Source: Verrucomicrobiota bacterium JB022 (GTDB taxonomy: Bacteria; Verrucomicrobiota; Verrucomicrobiia; Opitutales; Oceanipulchritudinaceae). Taken from it: 64,000 bases of DNA. Location: the NCBI GenBank assembly GCA_030673845.1, contig JAUTCQ010000020.1, positions 146,412 through 210,411 of the forward strand. The letters are read 5' to 3'. Within the stretch, counting starts at the first letter, position 1; each line of letters begins with the position of its first letter. The notes under the pieces are model-generated. The model was not told where the DNA came from and ran no database searches. It was given only the letters and a program-made list of their open reading frames with translations. Shown piece by piece: positions 8,643 to 16,383 of this stretch. A program made the translations under genes and the position numbers.

Positions 8643-9356
8643 ATGATGCCATTCATGCACCTGCTCGCCCAAGCAACCGCCGATAGCGATCAGTCGCTAT
8701 CCGCGGCGGAGCAGGCTCGGCTGGTGGGCGGCCCCGAGAGCCTGTTCTCCGCAGAGGGCTTAGATTTCATCGTAGGTATCTGGAGGGAGGGCGGCTGGCT
8801 GATGATCCCGCTCGCCATCCTCGCCATCTTCATCTACTTCGAAGCCATAGCCGTTATTCTGCGCCTCAAACGCGCCAAGCTGAAGAAAACGCCCAAGAAG
8901 ACCTGGGAACCGTGGCTCGACCAGCCCGGCCAAGGCACTGGGCACGTCGGCCAGGTCGTGCGCTTCGTGCGCGGCGACCACGACACCTTCGGTGAGGAAA
9001 ACCTCCTTCGCGTCGAGGCCGTGCGCGCCCGGATCGTCCCGGACATCAATGCGCGCATTACCGTAATCAGCACCCTGGTGACGATTGCCCCCCTCATGGG
9101 CCTCCTTGGCACCGTGATCGGCATGCTCGACACCTTCCGTGGCCTCTCCAGCGCGTCTGGACAAGCGGCGGAACTGGTGGCGGAAGGTATCCGCGTCGCC
9201 CTCATCACGACCCAGACGGGCCTGATGATCGCGATTCCCGGCTACCTCTTCCTCGCCTGGGTCGTGCGTGAGCGTAACCGCTACCTTGCGTTCCTCGCCC
9301 AGCTCGAGACCGCCGTGGTGCAGCGCATCCACCGCCAACACAACCAAGCTGCCTAA
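8643..9356 (+). CDS. exbB: ExbB-type proton channel subunit
   Basis: A 237-residue MotA/TolQ/ExbB protein that would form the pentameric inner-membrane channel with ExbD and couple the proton-motive force to TonB. There are three membrane spans: GGWLMIPLAILAIFIYFEAIAVIL near 51-74, VISTLVTIAPLMGLLGTVIGML near 141-162 and RVALITTQTGLMIAIPGYLFLAW near 185-207. The family core APLMGLLGTVIGMLDTF is clear. ATG 8643 gives about 40 residues before the first span, which look like a short periplasmic head. The TtpC-like gene lies 15 bp upstream and exbD 5 bp downstream, so translation is probably coupled. Confidence 0.92.
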   Translation: MMPFMHLLAQATADSDQSLSAAEQARLVGGPESLFSAEGLDFIVGIWREGGWLMIPLAILAIFIYFEAIAVILRLKRAKLKKTPKKTWEPWLDQPGQGTGHVGQVVRFVRGDHDTFGEENLLRVEAVRARIVPDINARITVISTLVTIAPLMGLLGTVIGMLDTFRGLSSASGQAAELVAEGIRVALITTQTGLMIAIPGYLFLAWVVRERNRYLAFLAQLETAVVQRIHRQHNQAA

Positions 9357-9361
9357 ACGCC

Positions 9362-9772
9362 ATGGCCAAACGAGGAACTCTCAACCAGGAAGCGGAAGTC
9401 AGCGATATCAACATCTCTCCGATGATTGATATGGTGTTCATCCTGCTGATCTTCTTCATCGTGACGACGGTCTTCACGCAGGAGCCGGGGGTGGAAGTCG
9501 TGCGGGAAACCGCCACGACGGAATTCCAGCTCGAGCGCAACGCGATCCTGATCGCCGTCACCGACCAAGGTGAAGTGTGGTACGGTGGCCAGCCCATCGG
9601 CGTCACCGGCGTTCGCCCCGTCGTCGTCCGCAACGTGTCGGAAAACTCGCGCATGCCGGTGATTATCCAGCCGGACCGCGCCGCGCCATCCGACATCGTC
9701 ATCCGCGTCGTCAACGAAGCGAAGTACGCCTCCGCCACCACGCCGGTCTACTTCTCGACCATCAACGACTAA
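9362..9772 (+). CDS. exbD: ExbD/TolR-type subunit
   Basis: A 136-residue single-span protein. After a short cytoplasmic tail, SDINISPMIDMVFILLIFFIVTTVF carries the conserved membrane aspartate (Asp23) that takes part in proton transfer in ExbD/TolR/MotB-like proteins. The periplasmic domain follows (about 40-136, ILIAVTDQGEVWYGG...PVIIQPDRAAPSDIVIRVVNEAK). It partners with the ExbB encoded 5 bp upstream. Only one ExbD is present for two ExbB-like proteins and two TonB proteins, as in TonB2-type clusters. Confidence 0.94.
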   Translation: MAKRGTLNQEAEVSDINISPMIDMVFILLIFFIVTTVFTQEPGVEVVRETATTEFQLERNAILIAVTDQGEVWYGGQPIGVTGVRPVVVRNVSENSRMPVIIQPDRAAPSDIVIRVVNEAKYASATTPVYFSTIND

Positions 9773-9784
9773 CCCCTGCCTCCC

Positions 9785-10432
9785 ATGAGCAAGAGCCATA
9801 TTCCACCGAATTTGAAGCCGGAGGTGCCGTTTTCCCTCATCACCGGGCTCATCCTTGCGCTCGTCGTGATGCTGCTCCTCCCCATCAGCCAGTACATCAC
9901 TGGCATGACGGACAATGACAAGCAGGAGGTCGACATCGTTGATTACCAGCCGCCGCAGATGGACGACATCACCCCGCCGCCCCCGGAAGAACCCGAGGAG
10001 CAGGAAATTGAGGAAATGGAGCAGGAATTCGAGCCGCCGTCGATCGAGCAGCTTGAGCTTTCCCTCAATTCCGACCTTTCCGGCCTCGCCGGTGGCGACT
10101 TCACGATGCCGTCTCTCGACCTGGGCCAGCAGATGAGCGAAATCATCTACGAGCTCAGCGACCTCACCCAAAAGCCCAACATGGTGGGGCGCCCCAACAT
10201 CCAATACCCCCTCGAGCTGAAGAACCAGCGCGTGGAGGGCGAGGTGATTGTGCGCTTCGTCGTAAAGGCTGACGGTTCGGTCGGTGAAATCCGCGTCGAA
10301 AAGTCGGACCACCCCCTCTTTGAAGAAGCCGTGGTGCGCGCCCTGCGCCGTCTGCGTTTCGAACCAGGACAAAAGGACGGCAAGGCCGTGAACGTCTGGG
10401 TTCGTCAACCCTTCCCCTTCAATTTAAGATAG
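9785..10432 (+). CDS. tonB: TonB energy transducer (cluster copy)
   Basis: A 215-residue TonB: a short N-terminal cytoplasmic part (PPNLKPEVP), one membrane anchor (about 16-38, ending LLLPISQYI), a proline/glutamate-rich spacer (QPPQMDDITPPPPEEPEEQ, near 55-80) and the C-terminal TonB domain (about 130-215: NIQYPLELKNQRVEGEVIVRFVVKADGSV, ALRRLRFEPGQKDGKAVNVWVRQPFPF). It would contact TonB boxes of outer-membrane receptors. The anchor has no histidine, unlike the functionally important His20 of E. coli TonB. A close paralogue with the same N-terminal motif lies at 12157. It sits 13 bp after exbD. Confidence 0.93.
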   Translation: MSKSHIPPNLKPEVPFSLITGLILALVVMLLLPISQYITGMTDNDKQEVDIVDYQPPQMDDITPPPPEEPEEQEIEEMEQEFEPPSIEQLELSLNSDLSGLAGGDFTMPSLDLGQQMSEIIYELSDLTQKPNMVGRPNIQYPLELKNQRVEGEVIVRFVVKADGSVGEIRVEKSDHPLFEEAVVRALRRLRFEPGQKDGKAVNVWVRQPFPFNLR

Positions 10433-10457
10433 TTTGATACGCCTTCATTCCTACGTC

Positions 10458-11966
10458 ATGAAGAAACGCTTTTCCTTCCTTGCCCTGTTTGCGACCGTGA
10501 CCTCCCTCGTCACGGCCCAGGGCGTTCAACCCCGCCCCGCCCCTGTGCAACCGCTTCAGACCGCGGCTGGTATCTATCAAACGCCGGTCTGGCAAAATGC
10601 GATGGCCGGGCTCCTCACGATCAATCTCGCGATCGAGCCCGATATCCCCCGCGACGACCAGCCCGCCATGGCGGCGCTCGGCCAACTGCGGACCATCCTG
10701 GGCCAGCAGACGGGCGAAGCCAACGTGCAGGCCAACAATCAGGCGCTGGCTGCGCTGGAGACCTATATCAACTCCAGCCCCAAGCCCTCGCCCCTGATCC
10801 TGCAGATCGCCGGTGCGCTGCGCATGCAGAATGCCGATCTGACCAACAACAAGGCTGGCTACAGCCAGGCAGAGAACTACTTCAAGCGCGCCGTGGATCC
10901 CAACACCGGGATGCCCAACTTCCTGCGCGCCCACAAGAACCTCGCCCACATCTACTTCAAGACGGATCGCCCGCAGCTCGCCGCCCAATCGTTCGTCAAG
11001 GCCCTGCAACTGGGCGACAACGACCCGGTGACCTTCGGCCTCCTCGGCTCGATCTACTTCGACCAAGGGCAGCTGATCCCGGCCGAAAACGCGTTGCGTG
11101 GCGCGATGATGCTCAACCCGGGCATCACCGAGTTCAAGCAACTGCTCGGTAACGTGCTGCTCCAGCAGGAGCGCTACGCCGAAGCCGCCGCCCTCTTTGG
11201 CGACTTGCTGCTCGAAAAGCCGAACAACGTCCAGTACTGGAACGCCCAGGCCAACAGCTACATCGGCATGGACATGATCGACGAGGCCGCCAAGAACCTC
11301 GAGATCGTGCGCTTCCTCGGCAAGGCCGATGCCCCCATGCTCATGCTGCTGGGCGACATCTACCTGAACAAGGAAATGGTGCGCGACGCCGCAGATGCCT
11401 ACCTTGCCGCCGTGCAAAAGTCGGCTGAGGCTCGCTCGTTCACCCAATACTACCAGGCCGCCCAGTACCTGAACCGTTACGAAGCTTTCGACGAAAGCAC
11501 GCAGCTGCTCGACGCCATCGAGCAGAACATGAGCGAGCTGACGACCAAGCAGAAGAACGACATCCTGACCCTGCGCTCGGAAATCAACCTGACCCAGGGC
11601 AAGACCGAAGAGGCCGTCGCCAACCTCGAAGAGATCCTCAAGACCGATCCCTTCAATGGCCGCGCCCTCATCGTGCTGGGCCGTTACTACTCCTCGGCCG
11701 AGCCGGATGTAGCGCAGGACAATGCCAACTACCAGCAGCGCAAGATCGCCCTGCAACAGCAGGCCATCACTTACTTTGAGCGCGCTGAAGAGCTGGAAGA
11801 CATCGACACGGTGGTCGAAGCCCTCGTGGCCCACGCCCAGCTCCGCGTGAAGCGCAGCGAGCTGCCCCGCGCAGCCGACCTGCTGACCCGCGCCCAACAG
11901 CTGAAGCGTCAGGAATACATCCAGAGCTACCTGGATCAGATCAACGCCGCGATCCAGTCCCGCTAA
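10458..11966 (+). CDS. Exported TPR-repeat protein of TonB cluster
   Basis: A 502-residue protein with signal peptide MKKRFSFLALFATVTSLVTAQG and a mature part made of tandem tetratricopeptide-like helical pairs (for example RAHKNLAHIYFKTDRPQLAAQSFVKALQL, TFGLLGSIYFDQGQLIPAENALRGAMML, ANLEEILKTDPFNGRALIVLGRYY). TPR proteins are known as the last gene of TonB2-type clusters, where one in Vibrio (TtpB-like) assists transport; the assignment here is by context. ATG 10458 is preferred over an in-frame TTG at 10434, because the signal peptide starts there. It follows tonB by 25 bp and is closed by a terminator. Confidence 0.85.
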   Translation: MKKRFSFLALFATVTSLVTAQGVQPRPAPVQPLQTAAGIYQTPVWQNAMAGLLTINLAIEPDIPRDDQPAMAALGQLRTILGQQTGEANVQANNQALAALETYINSSPKPSPLILQIAGALRMQNADLTNNKAGYSQAENYFKRAVDPNTGMPNFLRAHKNLAHIYFKTDRPQLAAQSFVKALQLGDNDPVTFGLLGSIYFDQGQLIPAENALRGAMMLNPGITEFKQLLGNVLLQQERYAEAAALFGDLLLEKPNNVQYWNAQANSYIGMDMIDEAAKNLEIVRFLGKADAPMLMLLGDIYLNKEMVRDAADAYLAAVQKSAEARSFTQYYQAAQYLNRYEAFDESTQLLDAIEQNMSELTTKQKNDILTLRSEINLTQGKTEEAVANLEEILKTDPFNGRALIVLGRYYSSAEPDVAQDNANYQQRKIALQQQAITYFERAEELEDIDTVVEALVAHAQLRVKRSELPRAADLLTRAQQLKRQEYIQSYLDQINAAIQSR

Positions 11967-11991
11967 GAGACCTGACACGGTCCATCCTTTC

Positions 11992-12024
11992 ACGCCGCTT
12001 CCACTTTGGGAGCGGCGTTTTTTT
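11992..12024 (+). terminator. Rho-independent terminator of TonB cluster
   Basis: Stem ACGCCGCT (11992-11999) / AGCGGCGT (12011-12018) with an 11-nt loop and a run of seven T. It lies 25 bp after the TPR gene and separates the operon from the second tonB. Confidence 0.92.
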
Positions 12025-12156
12025 GTGCCCATTTTCTGAGGTTATCTACGCATATTATCGTGACAAGGGAGGTCAAACCGAGTTATAGTTCCACCGCTCC
12101 CGCGATCCATCCCCTTCCCCGCCGGAGCTTATTTTCTCCTTAGCCCCATCTACTCC

Positions 12157-12798
12157 ATGAGCGACTCGAACATGCCCCCGAACCTCAAGCCCGAGGTCCC
12201 CCTCTCGCTGGCCAGCTGCGTTACCCTGGCCTTTGCGGTGATGCTGCTCCTCCCCATCAGCCAATGGATCACCGCGCAGGTCCAGCCCGCCGACACGGGC
12301 ATCGACCCGACTCAGATCAAGCCACCGGTCGTCGACCCGGTGACCATCGTCGAGCCGCCAAAGGTGGAGCAGCAGATCGAACTCAAGGAGCCCAAGCCCG
12401 ATCTGCAACCGCCGCCCCTCGACGTGATGGAAGGTATCGCCGAAGGATCGGGCGGCATCCCCGTGCAGTTCGATTATGGCATCATCATTCCAGATGACAT
12501 CTACGATGGATTCATCGCCTTCGAGGACCTGACGGAAAAGCCGCGCCCGACCGGTCGCCTGGATATTCAATATCCGCTGGCGCAAAAGCAGATCCGCGCC
12601 AGCGGCCATGTGGTGGCGATTTTTGAGGTCAAGTCCGACGGCACGGTGGGCAAGATCACGATCGAAAAATCGTCGCATCCCGACTTCAGCGAATCGGTGA
12701 TCCGCGCGCTGACGCGAGCCCGTTTCGAGCCGGGCAAGCAGGATGGGCGCGCGGTGAATACCCGCGTACGCCAGGAATTCCCTTTCCAGCTAAACTAG
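12157..12798 (+). CDS. Second, stand-alone TonB protein
   Basis: A 213-residue TonB-family protein. Its N-terminus (PPNLKPEVPLSLASCVTL, LLLPISQWI) closely matches the cluster TonB at 9785, so the two are duplicates. The spacer is shorter and less acidic (IKPPVVDPVTIVEPPKVEQQIELKEPKPDLQPPPLD), and the C-terminal TonB domain is intact (LDIQYPLAQKQIRASGHVVAIFEVKSDGTVGKITIEKS..ARFEPGKQDGRAVNTRVRQEFPF). It has its own terminator on each side and no ExbB/ExbD partner of its own. It lies just before the type II secretion genes, so a link to secretion is possible but unproven. The membrane anchor again lacks a histidine. Confidence 0.9.
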   Translation: MSDSNMPPNLKPEVPLSLASCVTLAFAVMLLLPISQWITAQVQPADTGIDPTQIKPPVVDPVTIVEPPKVEQQIELKEPKPDLQPPPLDVMEGIAEGSGGIPVQFDYGIIIPDDIYDGFIAFEDLTEKPRPTGRLDIQYPLAQKQIRASGHVVAIFEVKSDGTVGKITIEKSSHPDFSESVIRALTRARFEPGKQDGRAVNTRVRQEFPFQLN

Positions 12799-12825
12799 CA
12801 GTATCTCTCGATTCCCGCTCTCTGC

Positions 12826-12855
12826 GCGCCGCTCCTCCACGAGCGGCGCTTTTTT
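12826..12855 (+). terminator. Rho-independent terminator after second tonB
   Basis: A perfect 9-bp stem, GCGCCGCTC (12826-12834) / GAGCGGCGC (12841-12849), a 6-nt loop and six T (12850-12855). Confidence 0.93.
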
Positions 12856-12905
12856 ATCCACTGTGAGGTTGCAACCCGAAGCGTTCTCAGACGTTTTTAG
12901 ATGAC

Positions 12906-13349
12906 ATGAAGCAGTCCAGAGCTTTCCGTCATCGGCCCCGCGGCGGTTTTACCATCACCGAGATGCTTATCGTCTTTGCGCTCATCACCTTTGTGATGGG
13001 CCTTGTCGTGGGCAACCTCGCCGGCATTTTCGGGCAGGGCCAGGAGAAAACAGCCGAGATGTTTGCCACCAGTTCGATCGAAGCCCCGCTCACGCAGTAC
13101 CGCATCGACGTGGGCAACTACCCCTCGACCGAAGAGGGCCTCGCCGCGCTCTGGAGCGCCCCCGCCGGCAAGGAAGGGCGCTGGAACGGTCCTTATATCG
13201 ACTCGCAGGACGACCTGATCGACCCTTGGGGCAACCCGTATCAATATCGTTATCCCGGGACGAAAAACCCGCACGGCGCGAAGAAATACGACGTCTGGTC
13301 TATGGCCAACGACACAGGCAGCGACAGTGACGATATTGGAAACTGGTAA
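12906..13349 (+). CDS. gspG: Type II secretion major pseudopilin GspG
   Basis: The major pseudopilin subunit that polymerises in the periplasm to drive secretion. The 147 residues begin with a basic leader cut by prepilin peptidase at Gly14|Phe15 (RGG|FTITEMLIVFALI, with Glu+5), followed by a hydrophobic helix and the GspG domain: YPSTEEGLAALWS, WNGPYI, DPWGNPYQYRYPG. The C-terminal calcium loop is shortened (VWSMANDTGSDSDDIGNW) compared with the usual glycine-rich form. A terminator follows, so this abundant subunit is a separate unit from the gspH-F genes. Confidence 0.93.
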   Translation: MKQSRAFRHRPRGGFTITEMLIVFALITFVMGLVVGNLAGIFGQGQEKTAEMFATSSIEAPLTQYRIDVGNYPSTEEGLAALWSAPAGKEGRWNGPYIDSQDDLIDPWGNPYQYRYPGTKNPHGAKKYDVWSMANDTGSDSDDIGNW

Positions 13350-13376
13350 GCAACGTTATCGTAACTTTGCATCAAG

Positions 13377-13403
13377 GGCCGGCCGTCAACGCCGGCCTTT
13401 TTT
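13377..13403 (+). terminator. Rho-independent terminator of gspG
   Basis: Stem GGCCGGC (13377-13383) / GCCGGCC (13391-13397), a 7-nt loop and six T. It separates gspG from gspH and may allow partial read-through so that gspG is made in excess. Confidence 0.92.
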
Positions 13404-13475
13404 GTTTTCTCCTGACAAGCGTTATAGAAAAGGGTTGCGACGCAACTAAGGCTGGGCCATTGCGTTTAACCGACC

Positions 13476-14003
13476 GTGTGCTTCCTGTGCTCCAGCTTCT
13501 CGCGCTCCCCACGCAAGGCCTTTACGATCATTGAGATCATGATCGTGCTTGGCCTGATGGCAGCCTTGAGCGGCGTGATCGCTTTTTCCGTGACCCCGAT
13601 GCTGGGCCGCAAAGATCCACGTTCGTTGGAGGAATCGCTGGTCTATGCCGTGCAGGAGGCCCGTTTTTACGCCGCCCAGCGCAAGGAAGTGACCCAGCTC
13701 TTCTTCCAGCCCGAGCAGGCGCAGTTTGAGATCCGCAGCGCCGACGGCTCCACGCTGCAGACCGTCACCACCCGCTACAGCAAGGTGAAGGACGACATCG
13801 AGTGGCAGTGGTTTATCCAGATGCCCGCCGAGGGCTTTCGGGTCGACGATCGCCCACAGCGTCGCGAAGTCGACCGGGTGCAGTTTGCGCCCGACCGCAG
13901 CGAATCGCCCTTTACCGCCGAGTGGGAACTCGACATCCAGGACCGCGGCAGCGTCACTATCGACCCCTTTTCAGGGCGTCCATTCCCCCAGGAGACCCGC
14001 TGA
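13476..14003 (+). CDS. gspH: Type II secretion minor pseudopilin, GspH-like
   Basis: A 175-residue pseudopilin. The leader ends at Ala15|Phe16 in SPRKA|FTIIEIMIVLGLM, with Glu+5 kept. Ala instead of Gly at -1 is less common but accepted by prepilin peptidases. The rest is a divergent beta-rich domain (VYAVQEARFYAAQRKEVTQLFFQPEQ) as in GspH/FimT. The start is GTG 13476; there is no ATG before the leader. It overlaps the next gene by the sequence ATGA. Assignment as GspH rests on gene order and the FimT-like region; G/H/I/J labels are less certain than the pseudopilin call. Confidence 0.78.
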   Translation: MCFLCSSFSRSPRKAFTIIEIMIVLGLMAALSGVIAFSVTPMLGRKDPRSLEESLVYAVQEARFYAAQRKEVTQLFFQPEQAQFEIRSADGSTLQTVTTRYSKVKDDIEWQWFIQMPAEGFRVDDRPQRREVDRVQFAPDRSESPFTAEWELDIQDRGSVTIDPFSGRPFPQETR

Positions 14004-14473
14004 TGCCGCGCCTTCGCTCCCAACGCAGCGGCTTCAGCCTGGTGGAGGTGATCGTGGCCATGGCCATCGCCTTCATGTCCATTGCGGTGCTGACGCAGGC
14101 TTTTATCGCCGCGCTCAACGCCTTGCCGACCGAGCGGGTCGACCACGCGGCGCAGCGGGAAGACCTCCGCTGGGTGCGTGCCCAGATCTTCGCCATCGGC
14201 GACTACATGGAGCTGGAGGACGGCGGCGAATTCACGACCCCCTTGCTGGGCGAGATCGACTGGGAGGCCGAGCTGGAGGAAACCGACCTGCCCGACCTTT
14301 TTTACGTGACGCTCGAATACCGCTGGCGCAACGGCGACAGCCTTCAGGACAGCCGCTTCGAGGAAACGCTGCTCGTCTACAACAAGAACTGGTCGGACCC
14401 GACGGATCGGGGCCGGCTGGTGGACGACACACAGGATGCGATTGAAAGGGTCGCGGACCGCCGTGACTGGTAA
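14003..14473 (+). CDS. gspI: Type II secretion minor pseudopilin, GspI-like
   Basis: A 156-residue protein with pseudopilin leader MPRLRSQRSG|FSLVEVIVAMAIAFMSIAVLTQAF (cleavage after Gly10, Glu+5) and a short divergent periplasmic part. Length and position fit GspI, part of the GspI-J-K tip complex. ATG 14003 is preceded by AGGAG and overlaps the gspH stop by ATGA, indicating coupled translation. A longer open frame in the same phase is antisense-like and rejected. Confidence 0.78.
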   Translation: MPRLRSQRSGFSLVEVIVAMAIAFMSIAVLTQAFIAALNALPTERVDHAAQREDLRWVRAQIFAIGDYMELEDGGEFTTPLLGEIDWEAELEETDLPDLFYVTLEYRWRNGDSLQDSRFEETLLVYNKNWSDPTDRGRLVDDTQDAIERVADRRDW

Positions 14474-15155
14474 GCGCTCTTTGCATCGGCGCGGCTTCAC
14501 CCTGGTGGAGATGCTCGTGGTGATCGTGCTCGCCGGAGGGCTGCTCACGGTCATGTCGTTCCACATCTTTACGATCAGCCAGACGTGGCTGAACCGGAAT
14601 CAGGGCCTCTTCCTGCCCAACCATGCCGACGGGGTGGCCTTTTACCTGCGCGAGACCCTCGCCGCCGCCGACGCCTTTGCCGATGAAGACCGCCTGGGCG
14701 AGCCGGAAGGCGTCGAAGAGTTGCCGAGCGAGGCCCTTCAGTTTGCCCTGCCTCCGCACTGGAACGGCAGCCCGAACCGCCCGCTGCTGGCCATCTACCA
14801 ATACCAGACCGGCCCGCTCCTGCAGGTCGACGAGCGCACGTCGCCCGAAGCGCAGAGCTACCTTTATTTCGACGATCAGCAGCGCCAGCTTTCCCTGATC
14901 TGGTTTGGCATGCTGCAGCCGGAAGTGCGCTACGAGCGCGACCTGCGCACAACATTGCTGAGCCCCTACGTGCGAAACGTCGAATACGTCTACTACGAGG
15001 AAGACATCGACGAGTGGGAAGTCGAGGACGAGCCGCGCGAAGAAGACGGCGAGTTCCCCTTGCCCCGTTACCTCAAGCTGACGTTTACCCTCGGCGAGCA
15101 AATAACCGAGCGCTACGTGCCCCTCCCCCTTTCCACCCGTGACCCTGCGTATTAG
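14436..15155 (+). CDS. gspJ: Type II secretion minor pseudopilin, GspJ-like
   Basis: A 239-residue pseudopilin: leader with cleavage at Gly20|Phe21 (HRRG|FTLVEMLVVIVLAGGLL, Glu+5) and a larger periplasmic domain, as in GspJ. The C-terminal third is acidic (EEDIDEWEVEDEPREEDGEF). The start could be ATG 14436 (used here) or GTG 14463, which would shorten the leader to 11 residues; both overlap gspI. It also overlaps gspK by 17 bp. The position between the GspI-like and GspK-like genes supports the label. Confidence 0.78.
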   Translation: MRLKGSRTAVTGKRSLHRRGFTLVEMLVVIVLAGGLLTVMSFHIFTISQTWLNRNQGLFLPNHADGVAFYLRETLAAADAFADEDRLGEPEGVEELPSEALQFALPPHWNGSPNRPLLAIYQYQTGPLLQVDERTSPEAQSYLYFDDQQRQLSLIWFGMLQPEVRYERDLRTTLLSPYVRNVEYVYYEEDIDEWEVEDEPREEDGEFPLPRYLKLTFTLGEQITERYVPLPLSTRDPAY

Positions 15156-16383
15156 ACAACGCCCGAGCCTTCGCTCTCGCCGCGGCAGCATCCTCGTCTT
15201 GGTGCTGGCGCTGGTGATGCTGCTCTCGATCATCGTGGTGGCGTTTATGGATGAGGCGCTCCAGCAACTGCGCTACAGCTCCCTTTACCAGAACCAGGAC
15301 GATTTGCGACACGAGGCCTACGCTTCGCTCGAAGCCACCGTGGCCACCTTGGCCGCCTTCCAGGAGGTGGAAGAGCACCTGTGGGGGCCCGCGCAAGGCT
15401 GGTCCAAGCCGCTGGAATTCGCGCACTACGAGCCCAAGAATGGGGTTACCATCGAGGTGCGGCTGGTCGAGGAATCGTCGCGCCTCCCCCTCAACTCGCT
15501 GGATTACGACCAACTCGTCGCGCTCTTTACCTATCTCGGCATTCCGGACTACCTGGCCAACGACGCCGCCGACAGCCTGCTCGACTGGGGCGACGACGAC
15601 GACCTCAAGCGCCTCAACGGCTTTGACGGCGAGGACTACAAGCGCCTCGACCCGCCGATCCGCGCCGCCAATCGCAAGCCGCGCGAGTGGGCCGAGCTGG
15701 AGCTGATCCCGGCCATGCGCGAGGCGTTCTGGATGGATGAGGAACGCATTTCCCCCGCCTGGGCGCAGCTCAAGCGCATGGCGTCCCTGCGCTACGAGGG
15801 CCCCGTAAACATCAATACCGCTCCCGCCGAGGTGCTCTATGCGCTGGAAGAGCTGCAAGTGCTCGACGCCCGCGAAATTGTGGACTACCGAGACGGCTGG
15901 GACGACGATGATACCGAAGACGACCGCTATTACCGCGACATCGGCAATGCCTCCGTTACCGAAACTTCGATGGCGTCCATCGAGGTGGGCCAGCTGTGGG
16001 TGGAGGTTATCGCCACGCGCGGAGACGCCCAGTTTGCCCTCACCACCCTGCTGCAAATCGGCTCCAGCTCCGGCAACAACAACTCCAACCGGAACGGCGA
16101 CGGCGAAAACGGCGGCGACGGTGGAGAAGATGTGGGCCGAGGGGGCGATGGCGATCGCCAAGGGCAGGATGGCCAACAAGGGGACGACCAGCAGGGCGGG
16201 CAACAAGGCCGTCAGGGCCAGGAAGGTCGCCAGGATACAGAGGGCGAAAGCGACCGCTCGACGCAGAATACCAGCCAGCAGCAGAGCGAGCGCTTCCCCT
16301 TTCAGATCATCCGCCTGCGGGAGAACACAAAAATTGGTTGGACAGCCGAAACAGCTGGGAACTTTAATGACAGACTTGAATGA
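15139..16383 (+). CDS. gspK: Type II secretion minor pseudopilin GspK
   Basis: A 414-residue GspK-type pseudopilin that would cap the pseudopilus tip. The leader RSRRG|SILVLVLALVMLLSIIVV lacks Glu+5, which is characteristic of GspK. The helix-hairpin-helix-like SAM domain is seen around LNSLDYDQLVALFTYLGIPDYLANDAADSLLDW and the conserved NINTAPAEVLYAL. An odd feature is a hydrophilic low-complexity stretch rich in Gly/Gln/Asp/Asn at about residues 308-385. The start is GTG 15139, overlapping gspJ; the stop overlaps the gspL ATG as ATGA. Confidence 0.85.
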   Translation: MTLRIRQRPSLRSRRGSILVLVLALVMLLSIIVVAFMDEALQQLRYSSLYQNQDDLRHEAYASLEATVATLAAFQEVEEHLWGPAQGWSKPLEFAHYEPKNGVTIEVRLVEESSRLPLNSLDYDQLVALFTYLGIPDYLANDAADSLLDWGDDDDLKRLNGFDGEDYKRLDPPIRAANRKPREWAELELIPAMREAFWMDEERISPAWAQLKRMASLRYEGPVNINTAPAEVLYALEELQVLDAREIVDYRDGWDDDDTEDDRYYRDIGNASVTETSMASIEVGQLWVEVIATRGDAQFALTTLLQIGSSSGNNNSNRNGDGENGGDGGEDVGRGGDGDRQGQDGQQGDDQQGGQQGRQGQEGRQDTEGESDRSTQNTSQQQSERFPFQIIRLRENTKIGWTAETAGNFNDRLE

